From NCBI GenBank assembly GCA_964036045.1, contig OZ038379.1, forward strand, positions 19,563,017-19,627,016: a stretch of DNA of 64,000 nucleotides, given 5' to 3'. The notes beneath the pieces were generated by a model. It was not told the origin of the DNA. It ran no database searches and worked only from the letters and a program-made list of their open reading frames with translations. Of this stretch, positions 46,371 through 55,699 are shown one piece after another. The DNA comes from Eutreptiella sp. 'Long Island Sound 2002' (lineage: Eukaryota; Euglenozoa; Euglenophyceae; Eutreptiales; Eutreptiaceae). Both the position numbers and the translations under genes were made by a program. The stretch's first letter is position 1. The number at the start of each line of letters is the position of its first letter.

Positions 46371-46736
46371 GGTGGTGAGGTTGGGCCGCCCTTCCGGATT
46401 CAAGCACGATCCTTCTCAGGACCTCCTCCACACGTCACTCAGTGGGGCAGGCAAATAATCGAACCTGTGGCGAGATGCCCTTGAGTTCATGCCTCTGATC
46501 ATTGGGCAACGGGAGTGCCCCGGGCGGTTGGCGGTCAACCGACGGCCGTCGGCCGTTAACCGCCGTAGTTGGCAGTGAACCGATGGCTTTTTCCCGGACA
46601 GTGCACGGCGGGTTCGATGAGGGCTGGTTGGGTACCGTGTAGTTCAATGCGTGTCCAGTGCCTTGTATTGTATCTTGTCTGCTTCTGTGGAACGTGGTTG
46701 TTGGTGTGGATCGGGGGTTCTACACATTGCAGTTCT

Positions 46737-47010
46737 GTGGGTGTGAGGGGAATGGTCGTCCCAGTGCTCCCCATCGCAGCAGCACTGCCCCCCCTCGCTG
46801 CCGCCGGCTTCACATGCAGTCATTCCCAAGGCTGTAAGGTTTGGGGGGTGCACACCACCACAAACAATGTGGGAGGGTGTGACACAGGGCCCGGGGGGTT
46901 TCGGATCACCGAGTGCTACCCCTACCCGTCGGTGGTGCGCTGCACTTCCAGACATTTCACCTGTGGAGCTGTTGCCTGGGCTGCCAATGGAACCTTGTCT
47001 GCATGAGGCT
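46737..47010 (+). repeat. Dispersed repeat family B copy
   Basis: GTCCCAGTGCTCCCCATCGC and GCTGCCGCCGGCTTCACATG are followed by ACACCACCACAAACAATGTG, GTGTGACACAGGGC, GGATCACCGAGTGCTACC and GGTGGTGCGCTGCA. Same order as at 11646-11870. Confidence 0.6.
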
Positions 47011-47584
47011 CCGGCCGTGCCTGCCATCTCACCAACGACCTGCACTGCCTTCTGTCGAAATCGATATTTCAGACTGCCCGGTGTTTGCCCCTCGTCCCCC
47101 TGCTCCAGCTCGTCCCCCCCCCCCCCCAAGTGGAGTAGGCCAGCATAAGGTGTTTTGCCCCCCTGCCAAGGGCTTAGTAGGCGTGCATACAGGTTGGTGG
47201 TTGGTGCGGGAGGCGGCGGATTGGCACCGGGGGGGGGGGGGGTTGGCACAAGGCCTCGGTATCAGGTTGTTTGCCTTTGGCGGCGCCTGTTGGCCTCTCG
47301 CCACTGATCATTCTGACCCTCTGTGGGTCCGAACGTTTTTCGGTTGTGTCAACCGGGGGGGGGGGGGGTTGGGAGTGGTTGGGGTCCTCCAGATCCCCCC
47401 CCCCCCCCCCGCCCCCACACATACCCATCAGCGGGGCTCCGCGACGGCAGTCCAAAAGCCGGCCCTGGAGGGGTGCCGTAGGGGCTCAGTAAGTGTGCCT
47501 GTTGGTACCTCCGGGGGTTGGCACTGGTTTGGGGAATGCGCACATTGTTCGTCCCCAAAAGTGGGGAACCGTGACCTTTGATGG

Positions 47585-47745
47585 CTGAGAATGGGACACT
47601 TGTCCCCCTGCTCACAGGTGCTGCTTGTGCCCCATGGCGTCCCTCCCACGCTGCCGCCGGCACTGCTTCACACGAAGGCTTTCCCATGACGGTGGAGTTT
47701 GCAGGGCGCTCACCACCACCACTGATGTGGGTCGAGGGGCGGGAA
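47585..47745 (+). repeat. Dispersed repeat family B, partial copy
   Basis: GGGACACTTGTCCCCCTGCT, CACAGGTGCTGCTTGTGCCC and GCTGCCGCCGGCACTGCTTC precede GCTCACCACCACCACTGATG. The left part matches 48709-48800 closely. Confidence 0.6.
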
Positions 47746-47855
47746 AGGGGGGGAGGGGTCTGGGTCCCCGTACGTACATACACACACACACACACATACC
47801 AAGGCTTCCATTCGAATCATGCTCAAACTGCGAGGTTCAACATTCCTACACTCCT

Positions 47856-47907
<52 letters not shown>
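47856..47907. repeat. CA plus TA microsatellite
   Basis: About 10 CA units run directly into about 16 TA units. A second short CA run is at 47780-47797. This lies about 160 bp 3' of the cold-shock gene stop on the minus strand. Confidence 0.95.
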
Positions 47908-47909
<2 letters not shown>

Positions 47910-48062
47910 CTCAAAAGGATCCCCCACGACGCACTCATCGTGTTGCGGCCCGGTTTCTTCGAGTACCCCCCTGTCGAAGAGCCCCCGGGCAGACCTCTTT
48001 CCGCACCCCCTTTGGGGTGGGTGGGGGGTGTCCGGGTCGCACGTCAGCCACCCGTCCTTGGT

Positions 48063-48428
48063 CTAGTAGAAGCCTCTGCCTCCAGCGCGCCCGCCATCGT
48101 CCACATCGCCTCGCGCACCAAATCGCCTTCCGAACGACTCAACGGGCTCCTGCTCTTTCGACTTCTTCGGCTCCCATCGGATCGGCCGCCCCTTCCCCTT
48201 CCCCTTCGCCTTCCCATTCTCGTCCCGGAACACCACCTGCTGCCGCTTCCAGTCATAGTAGAGGGGCTGGCGCATGCCCGGGCGGCGGTGCGGCATCCAG
48301 CTCCGGCCTTGCGTCTCCGCCCACGGCGGCAGCTGATTGAGTCGGGTGACGTAGCCTCCGCCGTGGCTCCGGACGTTGAACGCAGCGTAGTTGCCGGGCT
48401 CTGGACCCTCGGCAATGTCCATCTCCAC
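48063..48428 (-). CDS. Last exon of the cold-shock-domain gene
   Basis: Acceptor GTTTTCTCAG|GTG; 121 codons then TAG at 48065-48063. It begins with VEMDIAEGPEPGNYAAFNV, the last strands of the cold-shock domain, then an uncharacterised aromatic segment (PLYYDWKRQQVVFRDENG) and a Lys/Gly- then Arg/Gly-rich tail of RNA-binding character ending in Tyr. Confidence 0.8.
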   Translation of the reverse strand: MEMDIAEGPEPGNYAAFNVRSHGGGYVTRLNQLPPWAETQGRSWMPHRRPGMRQPLYYDWKRQQVVFRDENGKAKGKGKGRPIRWEPKKSKEQEPVESFGRRFGARGDVDDGGRAGGRGFY

Positions 48429-51400
48429 CTGAGAAAACCAGAGGGGCCTTGGGGGTCGGGGATGGGGCGCCGTAATTGTGTGTTGTGGAGGCGGTGCCTC
48501 CAGATGGCGTGTGGTTGTAGGGCAGCGTGTACGTGAGGAGGGGGTATTGCGCGCACGCGTGTGTGTGTTGGGAGGGGCGTGCCATAGAGGCGGCGGAAAC
48601 GTGCCCCGGGGTACTCCCAAGTGCACGCACAGGCTTGAGTCTTCAGGAGGAATTTGTCCACATTGCTTTGCCCAAGCCATTGGGGGAAAAGTGTTAATGG
48701 TACGCGAGTGTGGGACACTTTTCCCGCTACTCACGGGTGCTGCTTCTGCCCCTCAGCGTCCCTCCCGCGCTGACGCCGGCAATGCTCCACGTGCAGTCAT
48801 TCTCATGACGATGAGGTTGGAGGGTGCTCAGCACATCTGATGCGGGGCATTACCACCACCAGCCCCAGGGGGTTCCGGGTCGCCAAGTGTTATCCAACAG
48901 GGGTGCGCTGCATTGCCATCGGCTTTCTCTCCCCGTTCTTGCGGTGTGCCGACGGCGTGTGGCGTGGCGGGGGGGGGGTGACCTCATTAAAAAACAGACA
49001 AATGCAAACCAGAGGTAATGCACTCCACAGTCAGGCATGAGTGCATCGTGGCCGGGGGGGGGGGGGGGATGCAGTATTATTATTATCATTTTGTTCATCC
49101 GCCAGTCCCGAGTGCAGCCCCTATCGGGGAGCGGAATCATGGCCACGCCACGGTCCGTAATGGTGTTACTTGCTGGTCTGCCTGGGGTGTGTGTGGGGGG
49201 GGGGGGGGGGGGTACAGTACTATGGGAGAGAGTCTGTCCGAGATTGCAGCTACGGCCCTCGTGGCGCCCGCCCCCTGCCGGCGCTGGCAGGCCAGTCGCT
49301 CCCAAACCGCCGAAAGTGGGAGGGTGCTCTCCACCACAAATGATGTGGGTCAGCGCGGCAGAGGGCCAGGGGCGTTTGGGGCCCCAGGCGCTGCGCATCA
49401 GCGGTGCGCTGCAGTTGCAGGCCTTTTGCCTGCGTCGTCTGTGTGCCTCGTGCTGGCGCTTGGGAGGGACGTCTCGTGGGGCGACCGCGTTCGTGAGGAG
49501 GGGGTCCAGCAGCAGTCCCTCGGCCCCAGCCCCCCAGGCCCTGCAACACCGGCCGCGCACGCGGACTGACCGCGAAACGCAATGCGGTTTCACTACAGAG
49601 ACCAGATGGCACACCCCCACACGAGGGCCCAGTGATCCAGAGCAGTGAACGTGCGGCGAGGGCGCCCTGTGGCCCTGCCAGTGGGCCCATGGCAGCCGAT
49701 TCATTGCGCCGGTCTCGGCCATCGAGTGCGCCGTCGGGGGTCCGCTGGACGGCGCTTGAGGGGGGGCGCCAAAGACTGAAGACCGGTAGGTCTAGGCCGT
49801 CCGCCCCCGGTGTGCGTCGCATGGCCCAGGGTCGTCTGGTGGGGGGGTGGGGGGGGTAGCGCCCCAGTGGACCCACTGTAATCCGTGCACAAACAGCACC
49901 ACGTGTGATGGGGAGTGGCCGGCAGGAGACTGAGCAAATCCGACTGTTTTGCGCAATACTGCCCCCCCTTCTCTGCCCTCATCCCTCCGGCTGTTGGCAT
50001 TGCCCCCCCCCCCCCTCCCCTCGAGGGATGGATATCCCCCCCCCTCCCCAGCACCCCTTCCCCTTCGGTTACGAGTTTCGAGATTTAGCGCACCAACAAC
50101 AGGCCCCAAAGGGGGTCGGGTGAAGGGGGTCCCTGATACCTCAACATAGACCCTCAAAATGATACCCACGACCCGCTGATCATTTTGAGGTACGTGCCCT
50201 TGGGCACATTCGTTTAAGGCGTTTCCCTTGCGGCCGCTTTGCGGCCCAATACAGAAGCCACCGGGCCTCAGACTGCCCTTTTCTGAGGACTCCTGCGGGC
50301 GTTCGGCGGCCCCGCCCCCAACAGAGCCCCCCCAGCCCCGCCCAAATACTGATGCCCCTATCATCTGCATCCCCGCCCCCCTCTCTGCCCTCCCCCCTCC
50401 TGCGGTAGGCATTGCCCGTCCCTCGCTGCCCCAAACGACGAAGGGGCCCACCAGCTGTAGGCTCTAGGCCCTTCCAGAGACGTCCTTCGGGGCTCCAAAG
50501 GGCCATCCCCCCCCCCCCCCTCAGAGGCAGGGCCAAGGGCGGCAGCGGGCACACACCCGCTCCCCCTCCGTCATGTTCTGACTCCCATCGTCCGGCTTGT
50601 TCGTGACCTCTGACACGTGCAGATACACTTCCTCGAGGCCGTCGTCCGTCGTCACGTACCCCTCCTTCTTCCGGAAGTCCCACCAGCTGACGTTCCCCCG
50701 CGTGCGGCCCAGCAGCCGCATACCCTTCCGCTCCCACGCCACCAGCGCCCCCGCGCCCCCCTCTGCCTCGCGCACCGCCACGTCCGTCCCGGCGTCCGGG
50801 TTCGCCTCCATCGTCTCCCCCGCCTCCGCGGCCGCCGCCGCGGCCGCCTCGTCAAACGGGACGTCGCCGTCCCGCGTCCTGTACACAAAGAGGCCGCCCT
50901 CCAGCCGCGCCCCCTTCCCGCCGTCGTGCACGTTCAGGACCCGGCCCTCGGCCAGCGCCTCCCGCAGCCCCTCCTCGTCCTCCTCCACCGCGCGGCTGTA
51001 CCGCGACTGGAGCAGCGGCCCCAAGGCCCGGGCCTCGAACGGGTGTGTGAAGTGCAGGCCGTCCGCCTCGAGCGCCACGACGAAGGGCTCGCTCGCGTAC
51101 ACGTCCCCCGGCGGCGGCGGCGGCTCCAGCGCAGCGCTGGCAGGGGCCGCGTCGTGGGCCGCGTGCGCAGCGGAAGGGGGCGCCAGGTCCGATTTTGACG
51201 CAGGGCTCGGCTGCCAGTCCCGGGGCGGCCAATGGCTGGCCACAGCGGCCGGTCCAGCAGCTGCGCCAGGGCGCCCCGCGGGCTCCTGATGCGCTGCCTG
51301 CGGATCCAGCGGCCCACCCCGGACCACCGGGGCCTGCTCATTCAAGCCCTGGCCCCCGCCGGGGGCGTCCGGGGCCGGGTCTGGCGCTCCCCCCATGACC

Positions 51401-51659
51401 CGGCCCCGGCCGCCCCAGCCCCGCCCCCAAGAGTTATACCCGAATCCTTCGCGACCCGTGCGGGCCCTCCCGCCCGGATTCCAGCCCCGCCTGCCCTCCC
51501 ACGCCTCGGGCCCCGCTGCGCTGCCTTGCGCTGCCGCCCGGCGGGCCTCGGCCCAAGGGTCTGGGCCTGGCTCTGGATCGGGCTCTGGCTCTGGGTCTGG
51601 CTCGTGGGAGTCTGCAACGTCCGCTTCCACGTCCACAAAGTCGTCGTCAGGGCGCTGGC
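48063..51659 (-). CDS. Cold-shock-domain protein (5' end not found)
   Basis: Two exons (51659-50557 and 48428-48063), intron 2.1 kb, phase 0. Upstream part: acidic stretch with EPDPEPEPDPEPGPDPW, an Arg/Gly/Trp segment (GYNSWGRGWGGRGR), Pro/Ala linker, an alpha/beta region (YASEPFVVALEADGLHFTHP, LEGGLFVYRTRDGDVPF), then the cold-shock domain: GNVSWWDFRKKEGYVTTDDG and EVYLHVSEV, closed across the intron by MTEGER + VEMDIAEG, GNYAAFNV. This fits the CSD order (RNP1, RNP2, EG-x-x-V), but RNP1 is degenerate. The tail is basic, KGKGKG and GGRAGGRGFY. Single-stranded nucleic-acid binding is the family role. The first exon, which must end in phase 1, was not identified; it should lie between 51.66 and 52.13 kb if genes do not overlap. 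Confidence 0.75.
48709..48930 (+). repeat. Dispersed repeat family B copy inside intron
   Basis: It starts GGGACACTTTTCCCGCTACT and continues with GCTGACGCCGGCAATGCTCC, GGAGGGTGCTCAGCAC, GGGTTCCGGGTCGCCAAGTG and GGGTGCGCTGCA. A further partial copy follows at 49310-49430. Both lie in the cold-shock-gene intron. Confidence 0.6.
50152..50190. repeat. 12-bp hairpin, shared with 61929-61966
   Basis: CCTCAAAATGAT and its exact reverse complement ATCATTTTGAGG flank ACCCACGACCCGCTG. The same stem and a near-identical loop (CCCCATGACACGCTG) occur at 61929-61966. Both have GACCC/TACCTCAA-type sequence just before. Candidate non-autonomous element or conserved structured RNA. Confidence 0.85.
50557..51659 (-). 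CDS. Main exon of the cold-shock-domain gene
   Basis: Acceptor CAATCTCAG|GCC, donor GAGCGG|GTGTGT; 1103 nt, phase 1 in and 0 out. It holds the acidic, Arg/Gly and linker regions and the first three-quarters of the cold-shock domain. GC content and GC3 are very high compared with flanking DNA, and no homopolymer tract over 8 occurs, unlike the neighbouring introns. Confidence 0.75.
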
Positions 51660-52136
51660 CTGAGATTGTAGAAGGGGGTAAGGGCAGAGGAGAGGGGGGA
51701 TGGGGGGTTCCACTAGTAGGAGAGGTGAGGGGCAGAGGGTGGGGACTACAGGGGGTGACACACTGAGGGGGGGGGGGATACTTGCGCCGCGTGCGCCATG
51801 CGCGCACCTTTTGAGCGCTAACGGATTAACCCACCGGAGGCCACTAATATGTCCCAATATTATTTCCAGAGCGGTCCCGAAGAGCAAAAAAACAGAAACA
51901 CGATGGCGTCCGTGGGTAATCGATAGCGGTTGGATGTGACGGACGGCGGTTGGAGGGTAACCGGCGTTTGGAGGGTTTTTGACGGTAAATCGAGCGATCC
52001 CGGGGGGTGGTCCCTTGATTCAACAAAAAAACAAAAAAACAAAAGAGCGTCCTTCAGGACCGCCCTGATCCCCCCCCCATCATTTCACACTGTCCACTGT
52101 GCACTTTGCACTTCTGCTGGGTTGCCCCCAGTTGCC

Positions 52137-52379
52137 CTAATGGCTGCGCGACGCGGTGCCGCGACGCCGCCAGTGCTCCCCCGGACACCGCCCGCCTGCA
52201 AGCAACGCATACACAGCACCTGCAGCGGCCAAGAGGGCCACTCGCGACGGCGGCTGTGAGACTGCCGCGCCACGGTGCATGAGGAGGAAGCCCCTGTTGT
52301 GCAGCGCCCAGATCAGGGCCAACGCAGAGGAGATGGTCAGGAGGGCGGGATCAAGGATTGCCCGGAAGCGGGCGTGCAC
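52137..52379 (-). CDS. Last exon of the membrane-protein gene
   Basis: 80 codons ending in TAG at 52139-52137. It contains both C-terminal hydrophobic helices separated by a NRGFLLMHRGAAVSQPP loop. Without the upstream exon it has no suitable start codon, since the frame upstream has no ATG near a good context. Confidence 0.5.
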   Translation of the reverse strand: MHARFRAILDPALLTISSALALIWALHNRGFLLMHRGAAVSQPPSRVALLAAAGAVYALLAGGRCPGEHWRRRGTASRSH

Positions 52380-55300
52380 CTGCAGAATGGCCCATGGGGC
52401 AAGTGAAGCGATGGCACCAGCGGACCTGCCCCCGTCGTTCACCACAGGCCCCGTTAGACGTCCACTAGCGCCCTGCACGGACAGGGGGTCTCAATAGGAC
52501 CCAGCTTCTTCCCGTGTGCCACCTTGTAATACCCGCCCGTGTCACATTCACGGCTATTAAGAGACGGCCCCGTCCAGTGCATGTGTGACTCAGTAGGACT
52601 CGCCTCTTCCTGCCCATGTGTGAGGGAGCGCACGCTGGTGTCGTGCATGGTCCTTGGACACATCCACTGCTACACACGCACACACACACACACACACATA
52701 CCGAGAACCCAACGCCATGGAAGCCCATGGTGCATGGCCCTGGTCCTCGGACAAGCCTGTGCTTAGCCACAGGGAGAGTGCTTGGCTGGCGCGCGCCCGG
52801 CGCGCTACTGGTGTATTAACAATCCCAGATTTATCCCTATATTTACCCCCCGAGAGAAGCCCCCAAATAGACCAGAGTGGACTGCAAATGCCGGACATGG
52901 TCCCATGGTCCATAACGAGGCCCTATACCACCCATGTACACCATTGTGCAACTGCTGCCAGGCCATCAAAGTTCCATTCGTTCTTCTTATGAATGGCACA
53001 GTGACATGCATTCGGCCTTTATAAACACAATTTGTGGATTGTGAGTCCATATCCCCAACTCAAGGGGCCACTCAAGTTGTGGATTGTTTGGTGTGGATAC
53101 AGGGTGAGGCAAAGCAGGAAGGCGGTCGAAAATGGTCATGGGTGGGACATGGGCCCAAAAAGAAACCCAGCGCGCGCACTAATGCTCCCCCATAAGCACG
53201 ACCACAGCCACCAACCAGGCTACAAAATTGCAAAGCCTGGCACATTGGTCCGAATGGCACCACAGGCACCCCCAAGTGCACTGCAACGAAGCACAGTACA
53301 CTCTCCGACGCTACACTACACTACACTACACTACACTACACTACACTACACTACACTACACTACACTACACTACACTGCACTGCACTACACTACACTACA
53401 CTACACTACACTACACTACACTACACTACACTATACTACACTACACTACACTACACTACACTACACTACACTACACTACACTACACTACGCTACGCTACA
53501 CCTCACCTCACCTCACCAACAAGCGGAGCGGTAAGGGGTCCCGAGGGCGGCCTTGAACTAGGACGGTCAGATGCTGGGGCACACCTGGCCGCCGCACAGG
53601 TGCGTAACAAAGCGCGCGCACACGCACACACCCCTGCCCGTTTTGCTATGCCAGTAAGCAAGACATCCCGGCCTTTGCCTTCTGGTAACAGCGCCTTCGG
53701 CATACCACACCACACTACACTACACTACACCACACCACACCTCACCTCACCTCATCACACCACACCACATCACACCCCACCACTGTGGGAGGTCCGAGAA
53801 AATGACTACCCCAACCAAATGGTGAACGTTAACGTCTTCAATAGCCCTACGGCGTGGCAAGGTAGTGCAGTGCAGTGCAGTGCAGCGAGGTGTAGTGCTG
53901 TATAGTGCATAGTTGTATAGTGTGGCGCAATGTCGTGTGGTGCGGTGCGGTGCAGTGCAGTGCGATGTAGCGTACCAGTACCCAAAAAAAACATACGCAC
54001 CCTCCCCACCCAAAGCCCTTGACGGGATCTAAGGCTTGGCAGGTTTTGGTCGTAAACATGGGAACCCCGTATTTCGGTACCAAAAACCACGTGGCCCACA
54101 AATTGGCCCTGCGCTGCACAAGATCTTGTGTGACAATCTTCACTGAATTGGCACACAGCACAATATACCATCCCATGGATCGATGCAGCGCCGCTTATGC
54201 GTCGAGGTTGAACTGCCTCAGTGTCGTGCAGCGTCACCTGCAGCGGAGGAACGTATGCCAGGGGCCTTGATTGGCGACCCTCGGACGAAATCCCAGAACC
54301 TCTTGCTGCATGAAGGGGGAGTGTCTGGGATGTCGTTCAAAAACGTGTGAGTGGCTCCAAGCCACCTCCCTTATCACAATGCGTGTGATGTGATTATGGC
54401 CACAACTTGTGGAGGTCGTAAGGCTGTGTGCGGCAGGAGCTCCCTCCATCTTCTATGACATATAATGTATACGCCAAGCAGCCACGGAAGAATGGTGGAC
54501 GGAGAGGTGTGGCAGGGGAATGTCAAATGCCAGATGGCCCCATTGGTGGGCTGTGTTGCTGTGTGGGCATTTGGTCCAGGCATTCGGCACCCGAAAATGC
54601 ACGCCAGGACACGTGACAACACATGCCGACTCATGAGAGGTGCACGAAGGGCCGTACAATGAACTGCCGCAGGAAAGGCAAGCCGACAGGGATAACCATC
54701 TGGCACTCGAGATTCTACTGTAATCGTAAGCATCAGACTCCGGAACTTTCCAAAACCTTTTGGCTCAGGCTGTTTTGTGACAATTGAGAGTACAGAGGGG
54801 AAGACTCCGGATGTACAGTCCAGAACCTTCTTCATAGTGCCTTGTTGCAACATACCACTGGTTTACATGGGCGCACACGGTGTGTATATTGGGGGGCTGT
54901 GATGTGTGGCAGTTATGATGCAGGAAAAGCCCGCCCAACAAAAAAAGCCGTCCCCCAAATCCAGGAAAACCACAGTTCACTCACTGCACAGTCTCATAGG
55001 GTCGCAATAACGGACTCCAGCAGCGCAAGGGACGGCATTTTGAGGGTCTCTGAAGGCAGACCATTGGCCGGCCCTTAGCCCAAAACACTGTACGATGCAC
55101 ACACGGTGCAAGCCCTCTCTCAGAGGGGGATGACTTGTGCCGTGCAGTCCTGTTGCTCTGGGAAGGCCGGATCATTTCTCCCCTCCACAAAAACACGCAG
55201 CCTGCCTCCAATAGCCCCAGTAGTGGCGCCCCGCACGCTGCATCAAGTGCTCCCCAAAAAGCACACAACCACAGAGCGGAGTGGGAAGGAGGCGGAAGAC

Positions 55301-55682
55301 AAATCAAAACGCAAGCGGAACACACAGCAGGAGCCAGGACCACAATCAGACGAATCACAAATACTCATGCAAACGTGGCAGGGAGGAAGAGAGGGGCGGG
55401 GTACCGCACTTGCAAGTTTTTATGGGCTGCTCCCCCGTCCGTCGCACCCAATGTACTGAGGCGATGCAGACCCAGTTGTGCCATCTGCGAAGGTGCTGTT
55501 CGGCTGACGGCAAACAGTTCCATGGCATCGAGGGCTGTGCTGGACACTACGGCAGCGCACATGAGCAGCCCAACAGAGGCTACGACAGCCCAGCGCTGTC
55601 TGCTGGCGTTGCAGCGGCGTGAAAGGCGTGTGGGCGGGATGGTACGGGGGACAGTGCAGTACTGGACATAGGGCGCTGCCAT
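52137..55682 (-). CDS. Small membrane protein of unknown function, two exons
   Basis: Exons 55682-55410 (91 codons) and 52379-52137 (80 codons and TAG); donor TTGCAA|GTGCGG, acceptor ATTCTGCAG|GTG, both phase 0; intron 3.0 kb. The 171-aa product starts MAAPYVQYCTV, then Arg/Ser-rich residues to about 38, then a hydrophobic segment RWAVVASVGLLMCAAVVSST (about 30-52) that could be a signal peptide or anchor. Two further hydrophobic segments follow: ILDPALLTISSALALIWALH (about 98-117) and SRVALLAAAGAVYALLAGG (about 133-151). The tail is basic. The layout would suit a plastid- or membrane-targeted protein. I do not recognise it, and linking the two exons rests on phase and splice signals. Confidence 0.5.
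52675..52702. repeat. Short CA microsatellite
   Basis: About 12 CA units, in the intron of the membrane-protein gene. Confidence 0.9.
53311..53966. repeat. Pentanucleotide array with inverted partner
   Basis: About 38 units of CTACA (53311-53500, a few CTGCA/CTATA variants) run into CTCAC units. A CACAC/CACCACAC patch follows (53706-53775), then an array of the opposite polarity (GTAGTGCAGTGCAGTGCAGT and TGTAG/TGCGG variants, 53862-53966). The outer arrays are imperfect reverse complements, so the 650-bp region could fold back on itself. It lies in the intron of the membrane-protein gene. Confidence 0.92.
55410..55682 (-). CDS. First exon of the membrane-protein gene
   Basis: ATG at 55682 (CGTCATGG context), 91 codons, donor CAA|GTGCGG. 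It encodes the Arg-rich N-terminus and first hydrophobic segment, then a MELFAVSRTAPSQMAQLG stretch. The TCTTTTGGCAG at 55696-55695 leaves 12 nt to the ATG. The N-terminus resembles a targeting presequence in composition (Arg, Ser, Ala, few acids). Confidence 0.55.
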
Positions 55683-55694
55683 GACGCCCACAGG

Positions 55695-55696
55695 CT
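55695..55696 (-). promoter_or_regulatory. Candidate trans-splice acceptor AG, membrane-protein gene
   Basis: The AG of CGTCTTTTGGCAG leaves a 12-nt leader before the ATG at 55682. Comparable to the other start codons in this window. Confidence 0.4.
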
Positions 55697-55699
55697 GCC

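Larger units (their letters stand above)
41070..47580. other. Gene-free stretch, 6.5 kb
   Basis: No gene could be supported on either strand. Contents: short repeat C (41305-41360), hairpin copy (42631-42683), a GTTG tetranucleotide run (42873-42898), a GAATTC-rich patch (43165-43330), TTTCCTGGTGGGCTCTGGATGGTT-like words (43868-43975, again at 63640-63690), a tRNA-like remnant (46299-46370) and family B (46737 onward). Minus-strand frames at 42035-42630 look like the remains of a protein but are interrupted and unrecognised. Confidence 0.45.

Noticed and set aside
49250-49876. 208-codon minus frame
   Set aside because: It lies inside the cold-shock-gene intron and covers a family B repeat; no domain.
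51797-51799. ATG with upstream AG as first exon of the cold-shock gene
   Set aside because: The six-codon exon to donor CAA|GTATCC ends in phase 0, whereas the next exon needs phase 1. I left the 5' end open.
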